Made by a program: the position numbers and the translations under genes
Source: Isochrysis galbana
Taxonomy: Eukaryota; Haptophyta; Isochrysidales; Isochrysidaceae
Length of the DNA stretch: 64,000 nucleotides
NCBI GenBank assembly: GCA_018136815.1
Contig: CM030931.1
Span: 3,786,821-3,850,820, forward strand
Direction of reading: 5' to 3'
Part shown: in pieces, positions 32,801-41,312 of the stretch
How positions within the stretch are numbered: the first letter of the stretch is position 1
Layout of the letters: the number at the start of each line of letters is the position of its first letter
Notes under the pieces: generated by a model
What the model was told of the DNA's origin: nothing
Databases searched by the model: none
What the model saw: only the letters and a program-made list of their open reading frames with translations

Positions 32801-33410
32801 CGGGAGGAAAGGACGGCGGCGAGGGCGGAGGCGGGGGCGAGGGGGGCGGGGGGGGCGGCGAGGGCGGCAGTGAGGGCGGCGGTGGCGGGTGCAAGCTGAG
32901 CGACGCTGGAGGGGGCGGCATGTGCGAGCAGTACGTGAAGCGGCCACGTGGCGTGCTGCAGCCTTGGCATGCCTCCTCCGAAGCGTGGCACGGAGAGTCT
33001 AGGGGCCCAAAGTCTGTGCAGCCGGAGCAGTCGATCTCGCCGGTCGGCAGAGGCAGCAGCGGTACAAGTAGGTGGTGGAGGCAGCAGCGGCCCGCGCCTG
33101 GAGGAGGAGGAGGAGGAGGAGGAGGGAGAAAGGGAGGAGGAGGAAGAGGAGGAGGAGGAGGAGGAGAAGCAGGAGGAGGGAGAGGAGGAGGAGGAGGAGG
33201 AGAAAGAGCAAGAGAAAGAGAAGGAGGAGAAAGAGAGTTCTTTCTCGCGGCCGCTGTTGGGTCTGGGTGCTGTGTGGGCTGCTCACAGAAGGTGAAGTTG
33301 CCACAGGCGGAGCAGGCTGCCGCAGAGGTGTGGCATGCCAGACGAGGGTTGCTCCCAAACGATGAGCAAGAGCCGCAAGGAGAGAGAGGAGGGTAGAGGC
33401 AGCACGGCAT
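29853..33410 (-). CDS. Proline-rich, FN3-containing type I surface protein (1185 residues)
   Basis: A single open frame. Order: two Cys-rich modules of one pattern (CGSCSSFG...CHTSAAACSACGNFTFC at ~12-45; CSGCTDFG...CHASEEACQGC...FTYC at ~128-168) separated by poly-Pro, then two related ~100-residue Cys-bounded domains (~205-305 from CPLGTSWDE; ~355-470 from CSLGVTYRG), each flanked by PPPPSPPP linkers. A Cys-rich stretch (~520-560) follows, then a FCKQMGARVCKLGQLQGRETVCG...VWTGTSCQ module (~590-640, recalling the DUF7495-type modules of algal proteins). Three fibronectin type III-like domains (~685-985), a TM helix (LHLLIVGAALAACVVAYL, ~1130-1148) and a basic then acidic cytosolic tail complete it. 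Extracellular adhesion or wall contact is inferred. No signal peptide is present at this Met, so 5' exons are likely upstream. Confidence 0.82.
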   Translation of the reverse strand: MPCCLYPPLSPCGSCSSFGSNPRLACHTSAAACSACGNFTFCEQPTQHPDPTAAARKNSLSPPSLSLALSPPPPPPLPPPASPPPPPPLPPPPFLPPPPPPPPPGAGRCCLHHLLVPLLPLPTGEIDCSGCTDFGPLDSPCHASEEACQGCSTPRGRFTYCSHMPPPPASLSLHPPPPPSLPPSPPPPPPSPPPPPSPPSFPPGCPLGTSWDESSDLSNALVHVEHWEADVVVHLDFATAVKISKHDASTTFLRSDLPERLSFRLHPIGALNSPGSFRFSAQSSGAPGTPWIHCDSPLSLPPAPPPPPSPPPATPPLNPSPRPPPGWPPSSPPPSPPPPPPAWPPLPVACSLGVTYRGLAPTPTESVRAAALVWVRDWREAAHITVDFGVDASVTASRGASIVAKMGSPVNGADGGATVFELWAEGVIDKSDSHMGETQAFIFEADRASIRNVQPVISCDSLLPKPPPPPSPPAPPVAPPSPSPPPPPPPLPPPPSPPQPPPQCTSRMDDDLDHAACRSWCDPAYGTRDCTACACQACVFCSSVSPTKAADAAEGRQDPACSPPGEFADAEAFCKQMGARVCKLGQLQGRETVCGNADERVWTGTSCQGLLGAGRHTIANTAPGETESRKCWPSNPHDSLPPLRARCCDADKPSRHGAGDPPEFDDAPRASCDEIRGSVARVDGTDAEAPQSVSIYVSPATEGARPPQNPESAIRDDNGKLVTADSDFAVDELRPNTDYLVWATRRTTDGGWSAWSDASSVTTAAVSGAPEPPEPPDPRTALGCRQVALRLPARRVIGCSADDTIEVEMRTAGDGQEWREVQGDVSEDEMTITINDLDPMLAYEFRTVAYNAKGATPGVSTGLVSLWVVPHGMELSPNARATSSHTVDVDWTSISTGCGVQAWTVRFRHAHDNATGWQVLESGCKRTSISASLGCPQGCIFQVVPELAGWTSASVASELVRTPMLDPVPRDAWRLLLRLPQTAAPATSHRDGGIAAAFQRQAREALSLPPERLRIAETRRTQTALDIVLDILPASSRGSRSPQRIAAELRSQLQDEHSQLRLSEIGYHLDAAADLMQLELNQEGHEVSVAIDVALALRSTSDPQAHDRVASNARGVTGSPATGSVSSAGGLHLLIVGAALAACVVAYLSRGRAAHRGKYYTGLRAHTMRANEKMTAADAEELEVF

Positions 33411-33626
33411 CGCCCCCGCCTCCTCTTCTTCTTCTCCTTCTTCTCGCTCTCCCTCTCTCTTCTCTCCCCTCCTTTTCTCTCTTCTCTTCTCTTCACTTTG
33501 CTCCTCTTCTCGCCCTCCTCCTCTGCTTCTTCCTTCCTTCCTCCTCCTCCTCTTCTTCTTCTTCTTCTTTTCTCCCTTCTCTCTTCTACTCTAGAGGGGG
33601 ATATAGAGAGTCTCTCTCGTTAGTAG

Positions 33627-33661
<35 letters not shown>

Positions 33662-34431
33662 CCTCTCTCTCTCCCTCTCTCTTAATTCTCTTCCCTCCCT
33701 TTTCTCTCTCTTCTGCTGCTCTGACATTCTCCTCTCCTCTCTCCCACTGCCGTATTGTATTTTAAAAGATGCCGGATAGTATCCCGGTAGAAAGATTAGA
33801 TGACGAGAGAGACGCCGGCACGCCGGCTGCTAGCAATGAGGGCCGCGCGCGGGGGTGGGGGGTTGGGGTTGGGGGGGAGGGCCCAACAAGAGTTGCCGGC
33901 AACTTTCCGAACAACTTTGGGGTGTTTGGGCGTGCGAGCAACTCATGAGCAACTTCAGGGGCTACAGGCAACATTGAGCATTGAGCAACATGCAACATGC
34001 AACATCGAGCACAACTACCGAGTTCCGAGCAGTTATATATTAGTAGTATATAGTATATCTCTTGCTTGTTTGCTTGACCCTTGAAGATTGAAGAGCACCT
34101 TATGAGCAATTTCGGAGAATTTCTGGTCGCGGTTGCCTGGAGCGGTGAGCTGGCCACGACGGGCCAGGAGGACGAGCGATCCAAGCGCGAGCCTGTGGGG
34201 GGTGGAGAGTGAGTCAGCAGGGAAGTCTGCTCCTGGCAAGCCATATGGAGACGATAGAGCATGCTAGGAGGATGATGCGTGGTTCCTCCCCCACGGCACG
34301 GGAGGAGTGGAGAGGGGGGGGGGCTCGTGCCCGCCCATGGGCGAACTAAGTACTACTATTAATTATAAGCTTAGTTGGACAATGCACAATGCACAATGCT
34401 GCTGCTTAACTAACTTTATAGTCAGTTGCCA
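33411..34431. other. CT-rich DNA and unassigned sequence; no gene seen
   Basis: CT/CTT tracts at 33420-33740. A short frame starting MPDSIPVERLDDERDAGTP (33769, 59 codons) follows, and then a direct repeat of GAGCAACATGCAACATGCAAC type near 33975-34000. The frame is isolated and unrecognised. Confidence 0.4.
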
Positions 34432-34495
34432 TGGAGCGCGCCGACGCGCCCCCTCTCTCCTTCGGGCACCCCGCCGCGGGCGCACCAGGATCTCC
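34408..34495 (+). mobile_element. Hairpin-ATGGAGCG element fragment (C)
   Basis: AACTAACTTTATAGTCAGTT followed by GCC and ATGGAGCGCGCCGACGCG is nearly identical to the minus-strand start at 63762. It reads MERADAPPLSFGHPAAGAPGS and is then cut by family-X repeat at about 34490. Confidence 0.6.
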
Positions 34496-34633
34496 GTTAA
34501 AGAGAGAACTGGGGAAGGGGAAAGGGGTTGACGGTGGTTAAGGTTAAGGTTGGGTAGTAGGGAGGGTCACCAGCATGCTGCTTCAAGCCGCACACGTAGC
34601 GGAGATTTTTAAGAAGATTTTTTTCTTGTGTAG
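34490..34633 (+). repeat. Dispersed family-X 3'-end repeat, copy 2
   Basis: Starts at GTTAAAGAGAGAACTGGGG, lacks the left part seen in copy 1, and ends in TTTTTAAGAAGATTTTTTTC. It abuts LTR-like repeat B at 34634. Confidence 0.7.
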
Positions 34634-35206
34634 TGTCGCATTCGCGAGAATCCACACTCGTTAGGCTTCTCTCTTCTCTTCGTCGTTCGGCATTTATTAT
34701 CGTTATAATACTCCGATACTCCGCTACTTTATTCTCTCGTTCTCGGTCAAAAGCTTCGCTTGGACGCATGGGCATGGGATCTTGGAGCTCTTGGGTCTTG
34801 GGTCGTGGTGCGTGGTGCGTGGTGCGCCTTCTCTCTTTCTCTCGAAGAGAGAAGGGAAGTCGTTTCCCCACTTTTCTTCCTCACAGGCGCTCACAAATAA
34901 TAGGTTTAATTCGCTATCTTCCCCGCGTTTCTTTATCTGCTTCTGGGGGCAATCGAATTTAATTTGCGACCTCTTCGTATCTTCGTATCTCCCCTTAGGC
35001 ATTAGGCACGTCGCACTTCTCTCGTCTTATTCGGTAGGTCTCTTGCTGGAATCTTATTGCGCGGCAGTATTGAGTATTGCCCCTCGTTTCCGTTATGATA
35101 GCAGTATTCCCGTTCTAGACGAGGTCGCCGACAGATCGCCCTTTGATCGTCGTCCGTCGCTGTCTGATCGGATCATCGGATCGAGTGTTTCAGTGTTTGG
35201 GTTTGA
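34634..35206 (+). repeat. LTR-like repeat B, copy 3, interrupted by a hAT-like MITE
   Basis: Begins TGTCGCATTCGCGAGAATCC and runs through CTCGTTCTCGGTCAAAAGC, CCCCTCGTTTCCGTTATG, CGCCGACAGATCGCCCTT and GTGTTTGGGTTTGATTT. It shares these in order with the reverse complement of 44140-44617. The small element at 35215-35732 is inserted at its right end. Confidence 0.65.
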
Positions 35207-35214
35207 TTTACCTA

Positions 35215-35732
35215 CCTAGATGTTAAACACGGTGGGGCAGGTCTAGAAACACACCAAAAACAGCTGTTTTTGGCTTTTTTGGAAACACGGTGAAACACAG
35301 TACCGAAAACAGCCGGTCATATACATATATAGTGTATTATACATATATACATATATTTATATCCATCTCCCGTAGGCTCACAGCTCACAGCTACCGGTAG
35401 TTCCTGTGGGAGTGTGGGAGTGTAATTGTAATTGTAACTGTCAACTGTCAAGCATGATTGTGATTGATGATTGGACGTCTTGCATCCAACTAGGTGGTAG
35501 GTGGTAGGCGGTGGTAGCTAGTGGTGTAGTGGTGCAGGTGGGAGGCCAGGCAATCACAATCAGGTGGCGGGATTGATTATGCTATGGCTATGGCCTCGCT
35601 CGCACGCTCACTCACCGCGCGCGCGCAGCGCGCAACCCTCTGTTCCGGACATGGGGGTCTCCTAGAAACACGGTGAAAAACACTGTTTTTGACTTCCGTA
35701 GAAACACACTGTTCCTGTGTTTAACATCTAGG
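35215..35732. mobile_element. Complete hAT-like MITE (518 bp) with 8-bp TSD
   Basis: Perfect 16-bp terminal inverted repeats, CCTAGATGTTAAACAC left and its reverse complement right, are flanked by identical TTTACCTA at 35207-35214 and 35733-35740. An 8-bp duplication is typical of hAT transposons. Sub-terminal GAAACACGGTGAAA or GAAACACAC motifs recur near both ends (about 35252, 35282, 35665 and 35700). There is no transposase frame, so it is non-autonomous. It sits in LTR-like repeat B and so is younger than that repeat. Confidence 0.9.
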
Positions 35733-36081
35733 TTTACCTACAATGCCAATGCCTTTGCCTTTGCCGCCCCAAACGTCAGGTTCCCGACTCGACTTTTGAC
35801 GCTGTGAGGCAGGAAGAACACCTTCCGTCAATGCTCAACCAGAGCATCGGCGGCGGTGTCTGTGGTGAGGTAGAGCGAACCTAGTCCGTGGTCCGTAGTC
35901 CGTAGTCCGTAGTAGGTGTTTCGCCCCGAATCGTCAGATTTTTTTTTAGATCCTCACTCCCACGAAATCGTGCCATTCCATTGTCACCCCAAACCTAACT
36001 TTAAAAACAGCCTTGCCCTTCTCTCCCTCCGCCTCCCCCCTCTCCCCCTCCGCCCCCACCTCTTTCCCTCTCCTCCTCCCA

Positions 36082-37588
36082 ATGGCCTCAAACCCTCTCA
36101 AGGCACAGTACGCGCGCATCCGCGCCGCAGAGGCCAGAGAGGCGGAGAAGCAGAAAGCATGCAAGGCTGCTCGGCCCCCTCCCACCTACGCCAAGGCGGT
36201 CCTCTCCACCAGCGCGAGAGCCGCAAGCAGGAGAGCAGCTCTCGCAGCAGAAGAAGCAGCGCCCACGGCCTTCCGAGTGATCAAAGGGGACGGAAGTTCC
36301 CTATCCCTCGCCAAGGCCATGTATTTGATACAGAGTATGCTCAAGGTGAGAGCAGGGAGGGGGAGCTGTGCATCCTTGCCGACGAAGAGCGTGGAGAAGA
36401 AGGGAGAAAGCTCTGCTCTCACTGCGTGCGAGCTTTGCCGGAGGGCGGCGGAATTCAGAGGGTTTGCAGAGAGGGGGAGGGGCGGGGTGCTGCTGACTCC
36501 GTCGCCTGTGGGCTTGTGGGGATGGTGGTGGGGTCGGTGGAGGACTGCCCGAGCGGCGGCCGGAGAGGTCGGTGCGTCCATCTCTGCGAGTCAGGGCCTA
36601 CGGAGCCTTTGCGAATCAGGCGGCGAGGATGGAAGATCTCGGGATGGCGGTCGAGGGCGGTGGCGATGCGCCCAACACCACCTTGGCAAGCGTGGCTGTG
36701 CGCCCAACACCACCTTGGATAGCGTCGGGAGCGGGTCCAGATGATGAGAAGAGCAGACGAGCTTCTGCTCGCTTCCGTCCATCCGAGCGCCTCCCTCGCC
36801 CGCAGGCGCGCGAGCACCACTCAGAGGCCTCGCTCGACGAGATCCATGCGGCGACGGGCATCGACGTGGGCGCGGCCGCAAACGCGAAGCTCGATGAGGC
36901 TCTGCGCAACTGCGAGCATGTGGAGCCCATCCAGTCTGCTGGCATGGCGCTCCGCCTGCGCTATCGCCCGAAGCACGGCGTGCGTGATGCTTCGATGCTG
37001 GCAGCGCTCCTCTCACGCGCGGTCGTCAATGGGGTGCCGCGCTCGGAGCTGCTCGACTGCTTTGAGGGTGCCGCAGCCGAGATTGATAAGCTCATCGCGA
37101 GCGGCAAGGCTGTCGCGATTGAGAGCGCAGGTGCGTAGCACGTGCGGTCGCGCACGCCTGGACAGACCCCGCCGCTGGCCGCTGAACACGTCGGTCCCGT
37201 CCCTGCAGACACGAAGGACCGCATTCTCTTCGCCCCGCCGTTGACGCCCAGAGTGCCGCAGGCGCTCGTAGACGCGTGGAAGGCCGTCTCCGTGCCGCGT
37301 GGCGACGACCTGCAGGCGCGCGCGCGTGCCTTGCCGCCGCGCCCACACGCCCCCGCGTGTCCCTTCTGGCCATCGCCGGCCCGTCCAGCCCTTACGTCGT
37401 CCAGCCGTGCTCCCCCACAGGCGGAGCTCGTCAAGCGCAAGCTGCTCTCGCAGGATGAACTTGAGGTTCGCCGCTCGCGCCGTGCTTTGGCCGCCAAGGC
37501 ACGTGAGGAGGCCAAGAAGGCGGCCAAGCCTAGGCAAGCGCGATTAGCGGCAAGGAAGATGACCAACACCCACCTAGATATCAACTAG
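36082..37588 (+). CDS. Transcription initiation factor TFIIE beta subunit, four exons
   Basis: Exons 36082-36345, 36806-37130, 37209-37315 and 37421-37588 keep phase and give 287 residues, close to the ~290 of animal TFIIE-beta. The first exon has a basic leader and FRVIKGDGSSLSLAKAMYLIQSMLK, the start of a winged helix. Exon 2 completes it (LDEIHAATGIDV ... LRNCEHVEPI) and adds the second winged helix, LRYRPKHGVRDASMLAALLSRAVVNGVPRSELLDCFEGA. Exon 3 carries DTKDRILFAPP...LVDAWKAVSVP. Exon 4 has the Lys/Arg-rich helix ending RKMTNTHLDIN, which matches the conserved C-terminal N-T-H-L. TFIIE-beta pairs with TFIIE-alpha in the Pol II preinitiation complex to recruit TFIIH. Introns 1 and 2 are GT-AG; intron 3 seems to use a GC donor (CAG/GCGCGC). 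The start is the first Met after a CT-rich leader. Confidence 0.88.
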
Positions 37589-38394
37589 GGCTGACGAGGC
37601 GTGGCCTCTTCTAGCAGTAACAGAGCACGAGGTATAAGGGGGCCGACGCGGTCGCTCTCCAGTGTTGACTTAGCGATGTCTAGGCCACGCCATTCCTCTC
37701 CTTTGATGAGCCCCACTAAAAGCGCGAGGACGCGACGTGCGTCTGTGGATTCGCCATTGCGGACCCGCTTCCTCGACAGCGTATTCGGCCTGGAGTCTCG
37801 TGGCATTTGCTGCGCATGCCGGGTCGCGCCGGCTTGCATCGACGCCTGCCTGCCAGCGAGCGCGTTGCATGCGCGGCGATGTGGCGCGTCCCCGTGCCCT
37901 CGCGTCGGCTTTGTTCTTCATACGCTCTGCCGCGGCGAACATGAGCATTGCTAGTTACGCAAGCGCGCACCTTTAATCATAGGGCGGTCAACCAGGGGCT
38001 TTTTAACGATTAGTAAGGGTTGGGCTGCATTTTTTGACCGTGGCGCGATGCCCACTAAAAAACCTCCAGGGGGGGCTACCTGACGCTACGAAAATCTTCG
38101 CCAAGAAATGGTGCGATTCTTCCCCGGCAAAAAAAAGTCTGGCGCGAAGCCTCGCCACTCGCCACAAGTGCCAACAATCGCGGCATGAGACATGGGGCGC
38201 AAGCGGATAGCAACTGCAATGGCGGCGGTTGAGCGTGCTTTTTCGCATGCAGGGCGGCTGCACGATGACACGATGACTTGTGAAGGTTGAAGACAGGCCA
38301 GCCCGATGACAAGCTAGAGCACTGCCTTCTTCGAAAGCAAACAAAGAAGGAGTAGACAAATGAATTGACGAGCGATGTGAAGCGTCGGTGTTCA
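37589..38394. other. Intergenic; no gene seen
   Basis: Moderately GC-rich DNA with short frames lacking domains. It runs into a copia remnant at 38403. Confidence 0.4.
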
Positions 38395-38402
38395 TTATGT
38401 CG

Positions 38403-38526
38403 CACGAGGCTATCGTTGGCGGCCTCTTATGGCTCGCCAATATGTCTCGACCTGATTTGGCCTATGCGGCTTCCCAGTTGTCCCGGTTCATGACTAATCG
38501 ACTAATCCCGGTGCTCCCCCTAGGAA
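38403..38526 (+). pseudogene. Ty1/copia reverse-transcriptase C-terminal remnant
   Basis: The frame reads HEAIVGGLLWLANMSRPDLA followed by YAASQLSRFMTN. This is the highly conserved copia motif (IVGsLlYLa.tRPDiayavs.LSrfm) that precedes RNase H. Catalytic YVDD lies upstream in intact elements and is not seen here. After FMTN the expected HW...RYLKGT does not follow, and a stop arrives at about 38541. A fragment only. Confidence 0.85.
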
Positions 38527-38559
38527 GACCCGGATGCGCATGATCTAGGTGACATTTTA

Positions 38560-38997
38560 GTGGACAAAGAGCACAAGTACTATTTGCGCCGGAGTGGCGA
38601 ATACCACGTAGTCAAGCTCAACGTTATGGGAGAACCCCATATCCATGAGCGGGTTAGCCCGCAGTCATTACCGGGCGATCTACACACTCCGCTGAAATGG
38701 GGGCAAGCATACGATGGACCGGCTGAAACGGCGTATCCGATTCCACAAGAATACACGATTAAAGACACACATATTACTCTAGAAGACGTAGATGTCAGGG
38801 CGCTGATTAAAGCTTTTCTCGCAATGAGAATGAGGAAAACGAAAAAGCAAAAATCTACATTGAGATGGGAAAAAGACTGCCGGTACCTTGCCATGGGCAA
38901 AGGCTGGATTGAAGGCGCGCAGCAACCCCGTTTGCCGGTGTTGCTCTTGGCAATGGTGTCAACTTGTTCACCGCGACAACTTGTTCACCGCGAGTGA
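38560..38997 (+). CDS. Unrecognised 145-residue ORF next to copia remnant
   Basis: MDKEHKYYLRRSGEYHVVKL ... GDLHTPLKWGQAYDGPAETAYPIPQEYTI ... LEDVDVRALIKAFLAMRMRKTKKQKS. Its base composition is clearly more AT-rich than the host genes around it, and its Lys/Glu/Tyr-rich protein differs from the Arg/Ala/Pro-rich shadows elsewhere, so the frame may be real. I do not recognise the family. Being between a copia remnant and family-X fragments, it likely belongs to a mobile element or a transferred segment. Confidence 0.35.
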   Translation: MDKEHKYYLRRSGEYHVVKLNVMGEPHIHERVSPQSLPGDLHTPLKWGQAYDGPAETAYPIPQEYTIKDTHITLEDVDVRALIKAFLAMRMRKTKKQKSTLRWEKDCRYLAMGKGWIEGAQQPRLPVLLLAMVSTCSPRQLVHRE

Positions 38998-39299
38998 ACA
39001 TGTTCAGCTCTTGTCGTAAACGTTGCTGTCTACTAATAAAGAGGAAAGAGGAGATTATACTAGATACTGGTGCGGTAGAGAGCCCGGCGCCAAGGCCCCA
39101 ACCAATCTTGCAGCCACTTGTAGATAGAGAGGGCCCAAACTTCTGGCAAGTTGGGCGAGCCACCCAATTTGCAGAACAAGTTGTACAAGTATTGGCCTGG
39201 GCCTAACCTTAGGCCGGGCTCTGAGATAGCCCAACGTCTTTTTTGCTATCAGATAGACAGACCGCATCCCTCCTCGGGATACCTAGGTCCTAGGTATCT

Positions 39300-39628
39300 T
39301 GGCGTGGAGGTAACGGACATTTACAACATCCAATATCCAGTATGGCAACGCGGACGGCAGGTCCGTTAGGGCGATCTTAAGAGCGATCCTTGCGAGATAC
39401 CACCTATTAGTGACGGCGAAAGTCGGTTTCTTTCAGAGGCTGAAAAAACAAAGAGAAAATATGGGGCTACACGCCCCGAGTAATAAGCATATTAGGAGAA
39501 TGAGAATGATAAGCCCTCTTTACACGGTGGACAAAGACTTCACAACCTTGGAACATCGGAAGACCTCCTGCAGGCGGCGAGAGGTCTTGATATACGAAAG
39601 ATCACCTAAGGTAGCTTACCTTTTTTAG
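39300..39628 (+). pseudogene. Family-X ORF C-terminus, frameshifted copy
   Basis: Pieces in two frames read VTDIYNIQY, then AKVGFFQRLKKQRENMGLHA, SNKHIRRMRMISPLYTVDKD, and an end shortly after. The same protein end is spread over 50150-50299 and 51465-51640 (YNIQYGNADGRSVRSILRAI ... MISPLYTVDRDFNIGTSKDL ... LDLRHIT). Here insertions or deletions break the frame (for example after NIQY and after the SPLYTVDKD segment). The biochemical role is unknown. Confidence 0.55.
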
Positions 39629-39804
39629 CAAAGACCCCAACGGGCAGCAAGAGAAATTCTATGAGATATAAGAAAAGTTGATACAAGCTGAGCCAGAGCG
39701 AAGCCTAGTTGGGCTGTAAGTACTGATATTATAGTACTGATGCATTAGTATTAGCTCCCCAGGAGCTGATATACTGATGTTAATGTTAGTTCCTAGGCTG
39801 CCAG

Positions 39805-39904
39805 NNNNNNNNNNNNNNNNNNNNNNNNNNNNNNNNNNNNNNNNNNNNNNNNNNNNNNNNNNNNNNNNNNNNNNNNNNNNNNNNNNNNNNNNNNNNNNNN
39901 NNNN
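39805..39904. other. Assembly gap (100 N)
   Basis: Exactly 100 ambiguous bases, the conventional placeholder for a gap of unknown length. It falls between the family-X ORF end and a family-X 3' repeat, so part of that element may be missing. Confidence 1.
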
Positions 39905-40309
39905 TTCAAAAATAAAACTGAAAACAAAACTCCGGAGCGGGAACGAGCCCCCGCGAACAAGCGCAGAGGCGCGCTAGCCCGCTCCCTCCCCCCGCCTATC
40001 TCTCCTGCTAGCTGCCCACCCCCCACCACCTTGGACTCTTGGCCTCTTCCTCTTCACATGCACCTGCCAACTCGTGCTCTCTGTTTGTTTGCGCTGCCCT
40101 CCCCTTTGCGCGCGCGCCACGAGGTGCACGCTGAACACCCCCCAGTAAGTATAAGTATAAGTAATAATAATAGCGATACTAGAAGTTATAATAGGTAGGG
40201 GTGTAAGCTGATATTAGTACTGATGTAAGTACTGATGTAAGTGTAAGCTCAAAACCACCGTAAGCTTACGGACTGACAGCCCAACTAGGGAGCGAAGGAG
40301 GTGACACAG

Positions 40310-40530
40310 TCTCCCGCCCCCTTCTCTCCAACTCCTGGCCGAAGCCGCGCGCGCGGCCTCCCCAGAATCAGCTTCTCCGCTAAAGAGGGAGCTGGGGAAG
40401 GGGAAGGGGGTGGTTAGGGGTTAAGGTGTTAAGGTAGTGTAGTAGGGAGGTCCACGAGCACACTGCCTACTGCCTCATACCTCATACCGCACAAGTAGCG
40501 GGGATTTTTAAGAAGATTTTTTTTTACTTT
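40310..40530 (+). repeat. Dispersed family-X 3'-end repeat, copy 3
   Basis: CAGTCTCCCGCCCCCTTCTC, AACTCCTGGCCGAAGCCG, CTCCGCTAAAGAGGGAGC, TAGTAGGGAGGTCCACGAGC and TTTTTAAGAAGATTTTTTTT appear in the order found in copies 1 and 4. Confidence 0.75.
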
Positions 40531-40544
40531 CCTCGCTCTGTCTC

Positions 40545-40984
40545 TCTCTGTGTGTGCTCTCTGCTCGTCTCGTCTCTCTCGTCTTCCTCCCTCCCCTGGC
40601 GCTCAGTGATTTTATTATTTTATTGTCGTCTTCTTCCCCCGACGGACGGACGGACGGACGGCGGGGCCGAAGCCGATTTTGTTGTAGAGAAAAAAAAACC
40701 GGGAACGGAGACGGAGGATGAGGAGAGAGCGGAGAGCGGCAGGGGGCTCATAGAAAATAAAAGGATATCGAGAGGAAAGAGAGAGAGAGAGAGAATGGAA
40801 GGTATCAGGAGAGAGTTCGATTGGGCTCGCGAGAGAGGGGCGGGAGTGGTAAGAGAGAGAGGATGATAAGAGAGAAGAGAGAGGAGGGAGGCCCGATGAG
40901 AGGGAGACAGATGAGAGGGAGAGATATGTAGTTGTAGTAGTCGAGGGATTATTGGGAAGAGAGGGGGAGAGGGGGGGGGGGGGG

Positions 40985-41047
<63 letters not shown>

Positions 41048-41312
41048 GAGAGGGGGGGGGGGGGGTGGCGAGGGAGAGAGTAGTAGACAGGAAAGATGAG
41101 ATGTAATATGTCACAGACCAGACAAGAAGAAGAAGAAGAAGAGGGAAATACAAGAAGAAGAAGAAGGCATTTCTTCCTTCTCTTCTCTCTCCTTTCCTTT
41201 TCCCTTCCATTCTCTCTCTCTCGCTCCTCCCTCTTTTCCTCTGCTCCTCCTCCCCGCCTGCTGCCTGCCGCCCTCTCTTCTCTCTCCCCCCTCCCCCCTC
41301 CCCCCTTCCACC
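40545..41312. repeat. GA/GAA microsatellites and CT-rich 5' flank of the next gene
   Basis: GA tract at 40988-41043 with poly-G on both sides, GAA repeats at 41125-41165, then CT-rich DNA (41166-41312) that reaches the ATG at 41313. Long frames here are Ser/Leu/Pro shadows. Confidence 0.75.

Noticed and set aside
33769-33948. 59-codon frame MPDSIPVERLDDERDAGTP
   Set aside because: Short, isolated and degenerating into Gly-rich sequence. No relative elsewhere in the window.
39058-39206. LDTGAVESPAP as a possible retropepsin active site
   Set aside because: DTGA alone is too short. The following residues do not match an aspartic protease and the frame ends at 39206.
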